Source: Nitratireductor pacificus pht-3B
GTDB taxonomy: Bacteria; Pseudomonadota; Alphaproteobacteria; Rhizobiales; Rhizobiaceae
Direction: 5' to 3'
Length of the DNA stretch: 64,000 nt
NCBI RefSeq assembly: GCF_000300335.1
Contig: NZ_AMRM01000004.1
Span: 62,001 to 126,000 of the forward strand
This document shows, piece by piece, positions 42,550 through 50,128 of this stretch (within the stretch, counting starts at the first letter, position 1; every line of letters begins with the position of its first letter). A program made the translations under genes and the position numbers. The notes beneath the pieces were generated by a model that saw only the letters and a list, made by a program, of their open reading frames with translations, searched no databases and was not told the origin of the DNA.

Positions 42550-43263
42550 TTAATTGCCCTGATTGGCAGACCGCGCGGTCTGTCGGACCTGCGACGGATC
42601 GATGGTCACACGCACGCGCTTGTCGAAAACGAACACTTTTCCACCTTCGCTTGCGGCGAATGAATCGGCTGCAATGCGCGTCCCGTCAAGTTCGATCTCC
42701 ACCGGCTTCGACGATTCGAGGCTGCTGCCCTCGATGTCGATCTGCGCCGACTGAAGGATGGCTGTGATGCCGGAGGTGGTTTTCAGGGAGATGGGGCTGT
42801 CGATGTCGAGGCGGTTCTCGCCACGGTTGTAGACCCCGTCCGCCGCCTCGATGGTGGCGAAGGTCTCCTTGTCCACCGGCACATGCGCGCGGATGCCCTC
42901 GAGCTCGATGATGTCCTGGCCGCCGATCTTCTGCCGTGCGCGCTCGGCGGTCATCTTGTAGGGCAGGTCGTCGTTGGTGAAACCGTTCAGCTCCGGGCTG
43001 GACATGACGAGCGAGCCCCCCTCGATCGAGGCGGAAGCAAGATCGACCGCGCCGCGCGGCGCCGATGCGAAGAAGGAATACCCGACGAAAGCGATGCTGA
43101 TGACGGCCGCCAATGCCGGCAGCAGGAATTTCAGGAGCCGCACGCGGTCCGAGTGGCGCGCGGCGCGCGCAAAGGCGGCGTCGTCGCGCTCGCTACCACG
43201 GATCGCCTGGCTTCGGGCGTCGTCGCCGCGCCCCTGGGCATCACCGGTGACTGGATGGCTCAT
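42550..43263 (-). CDS. lptC: LPS export protein LptC
   Basis: 237 residues from the ATG at 43263. A cytoplasmic N-terminal stretch of about 45 residues, one membrane anchor (LLKFLLPALAAVISIAFVGYSFF) and a periplasmic LptC jellyroll domain (SSPELNGFTNDDLPYKMTAERARQ). It takes LPS from LptB2FG to LptA. It is the first gene of the lptC-A-B run; lptA starts 8 bases downstream. Confidence 0.92.
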   Translation of the reverse strand: MSHPVTGDAQGRGDDARSQAIRGSERDDAAFARAARHSDRVRLLKFLLPALAAVISIAFVGYSFFASAPRGAVDLASASIEGGSLVMSSPELNGFTNDDLPYKMTAERARQKIGGQDIIELEGIRAHVPVDKETFATIEAADGVYNRGENRLDIDSPISLKTTSGITAILQSAQIDIEGSSLESSKPVEIELDGTRIAADSFAASEGGKVFVFDKRVRVTIDPSQVRQTARSANQGN

Positions 43264-43650
43264 ACTGCAGTTCCGCTCATTCGGGGCCGGGCACCATGGC
43301 GAGGCCAGATCAAACATGCGATGAGCGCCATCGGCGTCGCTGCCGGTTCGAAAACACGAAGCCCATGGCGTCAGCAAGCGTTCGCCGACGATAAACCTGG
43401 TATGCGTGGCGGGAAAATTCCAGACCCTCAGTACGCCATCGCTGTTTGATTTTCACCCCAATATGGCTATTTTTTGATTAACGACAATGATTTAGGCGCG
43501 GTTTGCCGCGCTTTGGCGCGCATTTCGTGCATTTCATGCAACCTGGGCCTGCCGGACCGGATTCTTGCACAAAGGCGGTAGCCCCTAAATGCCGTTTCGA
43601 CTACAAGGCGCTGGTCCACAATCATCATTCCCGTTGCAAGCGAGGCGGAT
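43264..43650. other. 387-bp intergenic region between lptC and sppA
   Basis: The gap separates divergent lptC (minus) and sppA (plus) and should hold both promoters. The centre, about 43440-43490, is AT-rich compared with the rest of the window. A small hairpin (GCGCGG-TTTG-CCGCGC) lies at 43496-43511. I see no coding frame with family features, no RNA gene and no clear sigma-54 site. The rnd gene often found before lptC in relatives is not here. Confidence 0.6.
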
Positions 43651-44604
43651 ATGTCCATTCGAGCGGATGACCTGATCGACCGGCGACGTCTCAGGCGAAA
43701 GCTGACCTTCTGGCGCGTCGTCGCGCTGGCGGTGATCGTGCTCGCCATCGCCTTCGCGACGCAGCGTCTGCTGGGCGGCTCGGTCGATGTCTCGTCGGAC
43801 CACATCGCTCAGGTGAAGATCACCGGCACGATCCTCGAGGACGACGCATTGCTGGAGCGGCTCGACCGCATCCGCAAGGCGCCTTCGGTGAAGGGCCTGA
43901 TCGTCACGATCGATTCGCCCGGCGGGACCACCGCCGGCGGCGAGGCGATCTATGAGGAAATCCGCCGCGTCGCGGCCGAAAAGCCGGTGGTGGCGCAGGT
44001 GGGCACGCTCGCTGCCTCCGCTGGCTATATGATCGCCAGCGCGGCCGACCACATCGTCGCCCGCCAGTCGTCCATCGTCGGTTCCATCGGCGTCCTGTTC
44101 CAGTTCCCCGATGTCACCGGCCTGATGGACAAGCTCGGCATCAAGCTGGAAGAGGTGAAGTCGTCGCCCATGAAGGCGGAGCCTTCGCCGTTCAACCCGA
44201 CGACGGAGGAGGAGCGCGCCATGATCCGCTCGATGATCCTCGACAGCTATGACTGGTTCGTCGATCTGGTCGCGGAGCGGCGTCCCCTGTCGCGCGAGGA
44301 AGTGCTGAAGCTGGCCGACGGCGCGGTCTACACCGGACGTCAGGCGGCGACACGCAAGCTGGTCGATGAACTGGGCGGCGAGCGCGAGGCGAAGGCCTGG
44401 CTGGTGTCGAAGGGCGTCAGCGACAGGCTGGAAATCGTCGAATGGAAGGAAAGCCAGATCGGCGGCGGCTTCTTCCTCCCCGAGATGGCGTCGCGCCTTT
44501 TCGGTTCCCCGCTGAACGCCGCCGACATCCTTCGCGAACTCGGCGCGGATCGCATGTTCCTTGACGGTCTGCTATCGGTCTGGCAACCTGAAAATAACAA
44601 TTAG
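43651..44604 (+). CDS. sppA: Signal peptide peptidase SppA (short, membrane-anchored)
   Basis: 317 residues. The ATG at 43651 follows GAGGCGG. One N-terminal membrane anchor ([22 protein letters not shown]), then a ClpP-fold S49 peptidase. The catalytic dyad is Ser123 (AASAGYM) and Lys175 ([10 protein letters not shown]), the spacing seen in short Spp[21 protein letters not shown] is the substrate-binding strand. It degrades cleaved signal peptides on the outer face of the inner membrane. Confidence 0.95.
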   Translation: MSIRADDLIDRRRLRRKLTFWRVVALAVIVLAIAFATQRLLGGSVDVSSDHIAQVKITGTILEDDALLERLDRIRKAPSVKGLIVTIDSPGGTTAGGEAIYEEIRRVAAEKPVVAQVGTLAASAGYMIASAADHIVARQSSIVGSIGVLFQFPDVTGLMDKLGIKLEEVKSSPMKAEPSPFNPTTEEERAMIRSMILDSYDWFVDLVAERRPLSREEVLKLADGAVYTGRQAATRKLVDELGGEREAKAWLVSKGVSDRLEIVEWKESQIGGGFFLPEMASRLFGSPLNAADILRELGADRMFLDGLLSVWQPENNN

Positions 44605-44692
44605 CCTGACTGAAAAACCAAGCAAAATCATCCAAGTGCCAGGCAATCAGGGCGACGGGAACAAGTCCAATCCAGCGGCGGAAACAGAATCC

Positions 44693-44977
44693 ATGATCAA
44701 GTCGGAACTCGTGCAGACAATCGCCAACCGCAATCCGCATCTCTATCTCCGTGACGTGGAAAACATCGTCAACGCGATCTTCGAGGAGATCTCGGATGCG
44801 TTAGCGGACGGCAATCGTGTCGAACTGAGGGGATTCGGCGCCTTTTCGGTCAAGAACCGCCCGGCTCGCGTCGGGCGCAACCCGCGCACCGGTGAATCGG
44901 TCGAGGTCGAGGAGAAGTGGGTGCCGTTCTTCAAGACCGGCAAGGAATTGCGCGAGCGGCTCAACCTCGAGAAATAG
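44693..44977 (+). CDS. ihfB: Integration host factor subunit beta
   Basis: 94 residues. The DNA-binding arm [22 protein letters not shown] contains the intercalating proline (RNPRTG) typical of the IHF/HU fold. The sequence [33 protein letters not shown] and the C-terminal [17 protein letters not shown] match IhfB rather than HU. It pairs with IhfA to bend DNA. It lies after sppA and before lapA, as in other Rhizobiales. Confidence 0.95.
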   Translation: MIKSELVQTIANRNPHLYLRDVENIVNAIFEEISDALADGNRVELRGFGAFSVKNRPARVGRNPRTGESVEVEEKWVPFFKTGKELRERLNLEK

Positions 44978-45016
44978 CATCCCTGCGGGGATGACCAATC
45001 CAGCAATGGACGCCCA

Positions 45017-45337
45017 ATGGCCAATCGCATTCTTCTTGTCGTCGTTCTCGTGCCGCTGGCCGTGATCATCATCGCCCTGGCGGTCGCCAACCGGGGCGCC
45101 GCGCCTTTCACGCTCGATCCCTTCAATCCCGGCAATCCGCTTCTCACCATCGAGTGGCCGCTGTTCATCTATCTTTTCGCCGCGCTCGGTCTGGGCATCG
45201 TCATCGGCAGCATGGCCACCTGGCTGCGCCAGGGGCGCTACCGGCGCATCGCGCGCGAACGGAAGAAGGAAGTCGACAAGCTGCGCGAAGCGCCCGCCCG
45301 CGCCGGCGGCATGCCGCAACTGCCGCATTCTTCCTGA
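45017..45337 (+). CDS. LapA-like membrane protein (DUF1049)
   Basis: 106 residues with two membrane segments (ILLVVVLVPLAVIIIALAVA and FIYLFAALGLGIVIGSMATWL) separated by a short loop with the family's NRGAAPFTLDPFNP, and a basic cytoplasmic tail. LapA works with LapB in LPS assembly control in E. coli. Its stop lies in the arm of a long palindrome (45335-45387). Confidence 0.88.
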   Translation: MANRILLVVVLVPLAVIIIALAVANRGAAPFTLDPFNPGNPLLTIEWPLFIYLFAALGLGIVIGSMATWLRQGRYRRIARERKKEVDKLREAPARAGGMPQLPHSS

Positions 45338-45421
45338 TGCATGTCGCTTTCAAATGAATTCATTTGAAAGACAACGAACGTGCATCATTTCAAAGTGTTA
45401 CAGCGCCGGCGAACCGCCCGG
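45335..45421 (+). repeat. Long palindrome plus R1-like hairpin (element E)
   Basis: Perfect 24-bp palindrome centred on GAATTC (45347-45370), with arms CTTTCAAATG/CATTTGAAAG, flanked by a second pair TGATGCA (45335) and TGCATCA (45381). About 20 bases later, TTACAGCGCCGGCG...GCCCGGCGTTTCCATGAAGCG resembles the R1 hairpin pair. It lies between lapA and the next gene and may also end the lapA transcript, although no T tract is present. Confidence 0.65.
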
Positions 45422-45478
45422 CGTTTCCATGAAGCGATCATTCCGGTCAAAGATCCCCCAGAACGATAGAGGTTACTG

Positions 45479-46447
45479 ATGCTGAATATCTCGGCGGCCC
45501 AGGTCGATGCCTGTCTGACTTCGGCGGATCTGGTCGAAACGCTGCGCACGGCCTTCCGCAAGGGCGCGGTGCAGCCCGTGCGGCATCATCATACGGTTGA
45601 ACGGCCTGAAGGCAGCGATTCGACGCTGCTCCTGATGCCCGCCTGGAGCGACTTCTCCACCGTCTCGAGCGGGGAGAACGGCTATGTCGGCGTCAAGATC
45701 GCGACGGTTTCGCCGGACAACAACGCCATCGGCAAGCCGGCGGTGATGGCGGTCTATCTGCTGATGAACGGCCAGACGGGCGAGCCGCTGGCGTTGATCG
45801 ATGGCCAGAGCCTGACGGTCTGGCGCACAGCCTGCGCTTCGGGGCTCGCCGCCTCGTATCTGGCGCGCGAGGACGCCTCGCGGCTGCTGATCGTCGGCGC
45901 CGGCGCGCTGGCGCCGCTGCTCGCGCGCGCCCATTCCGCGGTTCGTCCCATCCGCACCGTCCGCATCTGGAACCGTTCTCCGGAGAATGCGGTCAAGGTC
46001 GCGGCGGCGCTGCGCGACGAAGGCATGGATGCCGCAGCCGTGGACGATCTCGACCGGGCGGTCGCGGAGGCCGACATCGTTTCCTGCGCCACCTTGTCCT
46101 CGACGCCGCTGGTGCGCGGCGCCGTCCTGAAGCCCGGAACGCATGTGGACCTCATCGGCGCCTTCACGCCGACGATGCGCGAGAGCGATGACGAGGCCGT
46201 CGCCCGCGCGGCCGTGTTCGTCGATACGCGCGCCGCGGCGGTCAAGGAAGCGGGCGACATCGTGCAGGCACTCAAGTCGGGTGCGCTGAAGGAAGAGGAT
46301 ATCAGGGGCGATCTCTACGAGCTGACGCGCGGCGAGAAGCCGGGCCGCAAAAGCGCGGACGAGATCACGCTGTTCAAGTCGGTCGGGGCGGCGATCGAGG
46401 ATCTGGCGGCCGGCATCGCCGTTTACGAGCGGTGCAGCCGCACGTGA
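45479..46447 (+). CDS. Ornithine cyclodeaminase/mu-crystallin family NAD(P)-dependent enzyme
   Basis: 322 residues. The ATG at 45479 follows GAGG. Substrate-domain segments include VGVKIATVSPDN and LIDGQSLTVWRTACASGLAASYLARED. The Rossmann fold starts at LLIVGAGALAPLLARAH (about 140), and FKSVGAAIEDLAAGIAVY is near the C-terminus. Members are ornithine cyclodeaminases, alanine dehydrogenases or delta1-pyrroline-2-carboxylate/piperideine-2-carboxylate reductases. The last activity is common for bacterial paralogues. There is no partner gene to decide. Confidence 0.9.
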   Translation: MLNISAAQVDACLTSADLVETLRTAFRKGAVQPVRHHHTVERPEGSDSTLLLMPAWSDFSTVSSGENGYVGVKIATVSPDNNAIGKPAVMAVYLLMNGQTGEPLALIDGQSLTVWRTACASGLAASYLAREDASRLLIVGAGALAPLLARAHSAVRPIRTVRIWNRSPENAVKVAAALRDEGMDAAAVDDLDRAVAEADIVSCATLSSTPLVRGAVLKPGTHVDLIGAFTPTMRESDDEAVARAAVFVDTRAAAVKEAGDIVQALKSGALKEEDIRGDLYELTRGEKPGRKSADEITLFKSVGAAIEDLAAGIAVYERCSRT

Positions 46448-46513
46448 GGCGTGTTGCCTGCCGGCGTGGCCTGTGGCAGAAGCGCGGGCGATGACACCGG
46501 ATTGGCTATGGCG

Positions 46514-46610
46514 TTTTGCAGTCAGGTGGAATCACCTGACGTCTGCATAAACGCGGAAAAACAACGAGATTGACCCGTTCAGCGTTTCCGTGAACGGTGG
46601 ACGGGTCTAG
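46514..46610 (+). repeat. Dispersed palindromic repeat R1, copy D
   Basis: Full-length copy. TTTTGCA, then an 8-bp stem GTCAGGTG/CACCTGAC with a GAAT loop, GTCTGCATAAACGCGG, an A-rich spacer, and a distal dyad (GACCCG...CGGGTC with inner CGTTCA/TGAACG) ending in TCTAG. It ends 16 bases before the methyltransferase start and could affect its translation. Confidence 0.85.
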
Positions 46611-46626
46611 GACCCCGGAGACCCGA

Positions 46627-47652
46627 TTGAAGCCTGCGCGCGCCAAGCACCGGAATGACCGGCGCGAACCCCGAAGATCGCCGGAGCCGCGCGAGAAGCC
46701 GCAGCGGCAGGCCGAGCAGAGCGCGCGCCCGGCGCCGCCGCGCCGTGCCGGAAAGCTGCCCGACGAGCGCCTTCCGGTCATTCTCGAAGTGCTGCCCAAT
46801 GAGGACTATGCGCTGATCGATTCCGGCGCGGGGCGCAAGCTGGAGCAGTACGGTCCCTATCGCATCGTCCGGCCCGAGGGCCAGGCCATCTGGCAGCCGG
46901 CGCTGGGCCCGCTCGAATGGAACGAAGCGGATGCCGTCTTCACCGGCGACACGGACGAGGAAGGCATGGGCCGCTGGCGCTTCCCGCGCGAACCGCTCGG
47001 CGAAACCTGGCCGATGCGCCATGACGGGATCGACTATCTCGGCCGCTTCACCTCTTTCCGCCATGTCGGGGTTTTCCCAGAGCAGGCGACGCACTGGTCG
47101 CATATGGAAACGCTGGTGCGCGGGGCGGGGCGCCCCGTCAAGGTCCTGAACCTGTTTGGCTATACCGGTCTTGCCTCGCTCGTCGCGGCGCGCGCCGGCG
47201 CCGAGGTGACTCATGTGGACGCGTCGAAGAAGGCGATCGGCTGGGCGCGCGAGAACCAGGAGATGGCCGGCCTTTCGGACAGGCCGATCCGCTGGATCTG
47301 CGAGGATGCGGTAAAATTCGCCGAGCGCGAGGAACGGCGCGGCAATGCCTATGACATCGTCCTGTTCGACCCGCCGGCCTACGGGCGTGGACCCAAGGGC
47401 GAGGTCTGGCAGCTGTTCGAAGACCTGCCCTATCTGGCAAATCTCTGCCGCTCGATCCTGACGCCGAAGCCGCTGGCCGTGGTGCTCACCGCCTATTCCA
47501 TCCGGGCGTCCTTTTTCGCCATCCACGCGCTGATGCGCGACACCTTCGCCGGCATGGGCGGCTGCGTGGAATCGGGCGAGCTGGTGATCCGCGAGCAGTC
47601 GGCGGGCCGCGCGCTGTCGACCTCCCTGTTCTCGCGCTGGGTGGCCACATGA
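46627..47652 (+). CDS. Class I SAM-dependent methyltransferase, RlmI/RlmK-like
   Basis: 341 residues. The start TTG at 46627 has GGAG 7 bases upstream; a GTG at 46597 inside repeat R1 is less likely. An Arg/Pro-rich N-terminal tail (about 45 residues) precedes a segment ALIDSGAGRKLEQYGPYRIVRPEGQA. The Rossmann domain has motif I VLNLFGYTGLASLVAARAGA, an Asp at THVDASKKA, and the catalytic DPPAYGRG. This matches 23S rRNA cytosine-5 or guanine-N2 methyltransferases of the RlmI/RlmK group; the target base is not determined. It overlaps the next RNA methyltransferase gene (ATGA). Confidence 0.88.
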   Translation: MKPARAKHRNDRREPRRSPEPREKPQRQAEQSARPAPPRRAGKLPDERLPVILEVLPNEDYALIDSGAGRKLEQYGPYRIVRPEGQAIWQPALGPLEWNEADAVFTGDTDEEGMGRWRFPREPLGETWPMRHDGIDYLGRFTSFRHVGVFPEQATHWSHMETLVRGAGRPVKVLNLFGYTGLASLVAARAGAEVTHVDASKKAIGWARENQEMAGLSDRPIRWICEDAVKFAEREERRGNAYDIVLFDPPAYGRGPKGEVWQLFEDLPYLANLCRSILTPKPLAVVLTAYSIRASFFAIHALMRDTFAGMGGCVESGELVIREQSAGRALSTSLFSRWVAT

Positions 47653-48509
47653 GCGGGCATGAAAGAGAGCGGCGGGCGCCGGGGCAGGTGAAGGAAGTCA
47701 CCAGCCTGACCAATCCGATCATCAAGGATATCCGCGCCCTGGCGCTGAAGAAATTCCGCGACCGTGAGCATCTCTTCATGACCGAGGGTCTGAAGCTGGT
47801 CATCGATGCCTTCGAGGCCGGCTGGACGATCCGCACGCTGCTCTACGCCAAGGCCGGCCGCGGCAACGACGCGGTGGAAAGGTTGGCCGCCCGCACCGTC
47901 GCCGCCGGCGGCCTGGTGCTCGTGGTCAGCGAGAAAGTTCTTTCGGCGGTGACTCGGCGCGACAACCCGCAGATGGTCGTCGGCGTGTTCGAGCAGAAGA
48001 CGCTCCCGCTCGACGCGGTCAGGCCGGCTGACGCCGATGTCTGGGTGGCGCTCGACCGGGTGCGCGATCCCGGCAATCTCGGAACCATCCTGCGCACCGC
48101 CGATGCGGTGGGCGCCAAGGGCGTCATCCTCGTCGGTGACTGCACGGACTCGTTCTCCATCGAGACGGTGCGCGCCACGATGGGCTCGATCTTCGCCGTG
48201 CCGATCGTCCGCGCCAGTCCGGAGGCGTTCCTCGCCTGGCGGCGCGGCTATGCGGGGCGCATGGTCGGCACGCATCTCGAAGGCTCGGTCGATTACCGCA
48301 CGGTCGATTACCGCAAGGGGCCGACCCTGCTGATGATGGGCAACGAGCAGCAGGGCCTGCCCGAAAACCTGGCGTCGGCCTGCGACACGCTGGTGCGCAT
48401 CCCGCAGGCCGGGCGCGCCGATTCGCTCAACCTGGCGGTCGCCACCGGCGTGATGCTCTACGAGATTCGCCGCCACGCACTGCCGCTCGAAGACAGGAGC
48501 AAGGCATGA
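47649..48509 (+). CDS. TrmH/SpoU-family RNA 2'-O-methyltransferase
   Basis: 286 residues. The ATG overlaps the upstream stop. An N-terminal L30e-like substrate domain (SLTNPIIKDIRALALKKFRDREHLFMTEGLKLVIDAFE) is followed by a SPOUT knot: LDRVRDPGNLGTILRTADAVGAKGVIL (motif 1), MMGNEQQGLP (motif 2) and IPQAGRADSLNLAVATGVMLYE (motif 3). It methylates a ribose in rRNA or tRNA; the exact site is unknown. It is in an operon with the preceding methyltransferase and lspA. Confidence 0.92.
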   Translation: MSGHERERRAPGQVKEVTSLTNPIIKDIRALALKKFRDREHLFMTEGLKLVIDAFEAGWTIRTLLYAKAGRGNDAVERLAARTVAAGGLVLVVSEKVLSAVTRRDNPQMVVGVFEQKTLPLDAVRPADADVWVALDRVRDPGNLGTILRTADAVGAKGVILVGDCTDSFSIETVRATMGSIFAVPIVRASPEAFLAWRRGYAGRMVGTHLEGSVDYRTVDYRKGPTLLMMGNEQQGLPENLASACDTLVRIPQAGRADSLNLAVATGVMLYEIRRHALPLEDRSKA

Positions 48510-49003
48510 ACCCGCGCGCCATCGCGCTCTACGGTCTCCTGACGCTGGCCTTCGCGCTGGCCGACCAGCTCGTCAAGGAACTGGTCGAGACGACGCTGCC
48601 GCTGCACGAGAAGATCGACGTCCTGCCCTTCCTGGCGCTGCTCCACGCGCGCAACACCGGCATCGCCTTCTCGATGTTCTCCGGCATGAGCGGCACCGGC
48701 CTGAGCATCGTCATGGCGGGGGTGATCGTTTTCATCGGCTATCTGGCGATGCGCACGGGCGCCGCGCAGCACTGGGCCAGGCTCGGCTTCGCGCTCATCC
48801 TGGGCGGCGCCTTTGGCAACCTGATCGACCGGCTGACCAACGGCTACGTGACCGACTACATCTACTTCCACACGCCGGTCTGGTCCTTCGCCATCTTCAA
48901 CCTGGCGGACGCCTTCATCACGGTCGGCGCGGGGCTGGTGATCCTCGACGAGCTGCTCGACTGGCGGCGCGCCCGCGCCGCGCGCGGCAAGCAGACGGAT
49001 TGA
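48506..49003 (+). CDS. lspA: Lipoprotein signal peptidase LspA
   Basis: 165 residues. The ATG overlaps the previous stop (ATGA). Four membrane segments. Catalytic aspartates are Asp108 (GNLIDRL) and Asp135 (FNLADAF); also conserved are ALADQLVKELV near the N-terminus and ARNTGIAFSMF. It cleaves prolipoprotein signal peptides. Co-transcription with two RNA methyltransferases is common in Rhizobiales. Confidence 0.96.
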   Translation: MNPRAIALYGLLTLAFALADQLVKELVETTLPLHEKIDVLPFLALLHARNTGIAFSMFSGMSGTGLSIVMAGVIVFIGYLAMRTGAAQHWARLGFALILGGAFGNLIDRLTNGYVTDYIYFHTPVWSFAIFNLADAFITVGAGLVILDELLDWRRARAARGKQTD

Positions 49004-49065
49004 CCGCGCGCCGCCATCGCCGCAAAGTCCGTCCGGTATCATTCAACGGCAAGCCGAGGTAAGCG

Positions 49066-50058
49066 ATGACGGATAGGTTTCAGGCGGTTCTGATTTCGCG
49101 CGACGAGGACAAGAACCAGTCCGTCGACATGGTCGAGCTGACCGAGGACGACCTGATGGAGGGCGATGTCACCGTTGCCGTCGAGGCCACCACGGTGAAC
49201 TACAAGGACGGGCTCGCCATCACCGGAAAGGCGCCCGTCGTCCGCCGCTTCCCGCTGGTTCCGGGCATCGACTTCGCCGGCACGGTCACCCGCACCAGCC
49301 ATGCGGGCTGGAAGGAAGGCGACAGGGTCATCCTCAATGGCTGGGGCGTCGGCGAGACCCATTACGGCGCCTATGCGGCCCGCGCCCGGGTCAATGGCGA
49401 CTGGCTGGTGCCGCTGCCCGAGGGCATGAGCGCGCGCGATGCAATGGCGGTCGGCACGGCGGGCTACACGGCCATGCTGTGCGTCATGGCGCTCGAGCGC
49501 CACGGCATTACGTCGGCACGCGGACCCGTCGTGGTCACCGGAGCCGCCGGCGGCGTCGGCTCCGTGGCGGTGGCCCTGCTCGCCGGCCTCGGCCATCACG
49601 TCATCGCCTCGACCGGCCGTCCCGCCGAGGCCGACTATCTGAAGGGGCTGGGCGCGGCCGAGATCATCGCCCGCGACGAGCTGTCCGGTCCGGCGAAGCC
49701 GCTCGGCAAGGAGCGCTGGGCGGGCGGCGTCGACGCGGTGGGCAGCCACACGCTGGCGAACGTGCTGTCGATGACCTCCTATGGCGGGGCTGTGGCGGCC
49801 TGCGGCCTGGCGCAGGGCATGGACCTGCCGGCGAGCGTCGCCCCGTTCATCCTGCGCGGCGTCTCGCTGCTCGGCGTCGATTCCGTCATGGCGCCGAAGG
49901 AACTGCGGCTGGAGGCCTGGCGTCGGATCGCCACGGAACTCGACCATGCCAAGCTCGCGGCCCTGTCTACGCTCGTGCCCTTCGGGGACGTCATTTCCGC
50001 TGCGGCCGACATCGTGGAAGGCAGGATTCGCGGCCGCGTCGTGGTCGAGATGCCCTGA
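49066..50058 (+). CDS. acuI: AcuI/YhdH-type acrylyl-CoA reductase (MDR superfamily)
   Basis: 330 residues. The ATG at 49066 follows GAGGTAA. It is a zinc-free medium-chain reductase: [40 protein letters not shown] and Rossmann motif [22 protein letters not shown]. The length and motifs match AcuI/YhdH, which reduces acryloyl-CoA to propionyl-CoA with NADPH in 3-hydroxypropionate and DMSP metabolism. No other genes of that pathway are nearby. Confidence 0.9.
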   Translation: MTDRFQAVLISRDEDKNQSVDMVELTEDDLMEGDVTVAVEATTVNYKDGLAITGKAPVVRRFPLVPGIDFAGTVTRTSHAGWKEGDRVILNGWGVGETHYGAYAARARVNGDWLVPLPEGMSARDAMAVGTAGYTAMLCVMALERHGITSARGPVVVTGAAGGVGSVAVALLAGLGHHVIASTGRPAEADYLKGLGAAEIIARDELSGPAKPLGKERWAGGVDAVGSHTLANVLSMTSYGGAVAACGLAQGMDLPASVAPFILRGVSLLGVDSVMAPKELRLEAWRRIATELDHAKLAALSTLVPFGDVISAAADIVEGRIRGRVVVEMP

Positions 50059-50128
50059 GTGGCGGGTCGTTAAAATTGTAGAGACCCGCCAAAAGCTTCT
50101 GTAATTCTCGTCCGTTATCGTCTTCGTC

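Noticed and set aside
43264-43650. A missing rnd or small gene upstream of lptC
   Set aside because: No frame in this gap has family features or a ribosome site.
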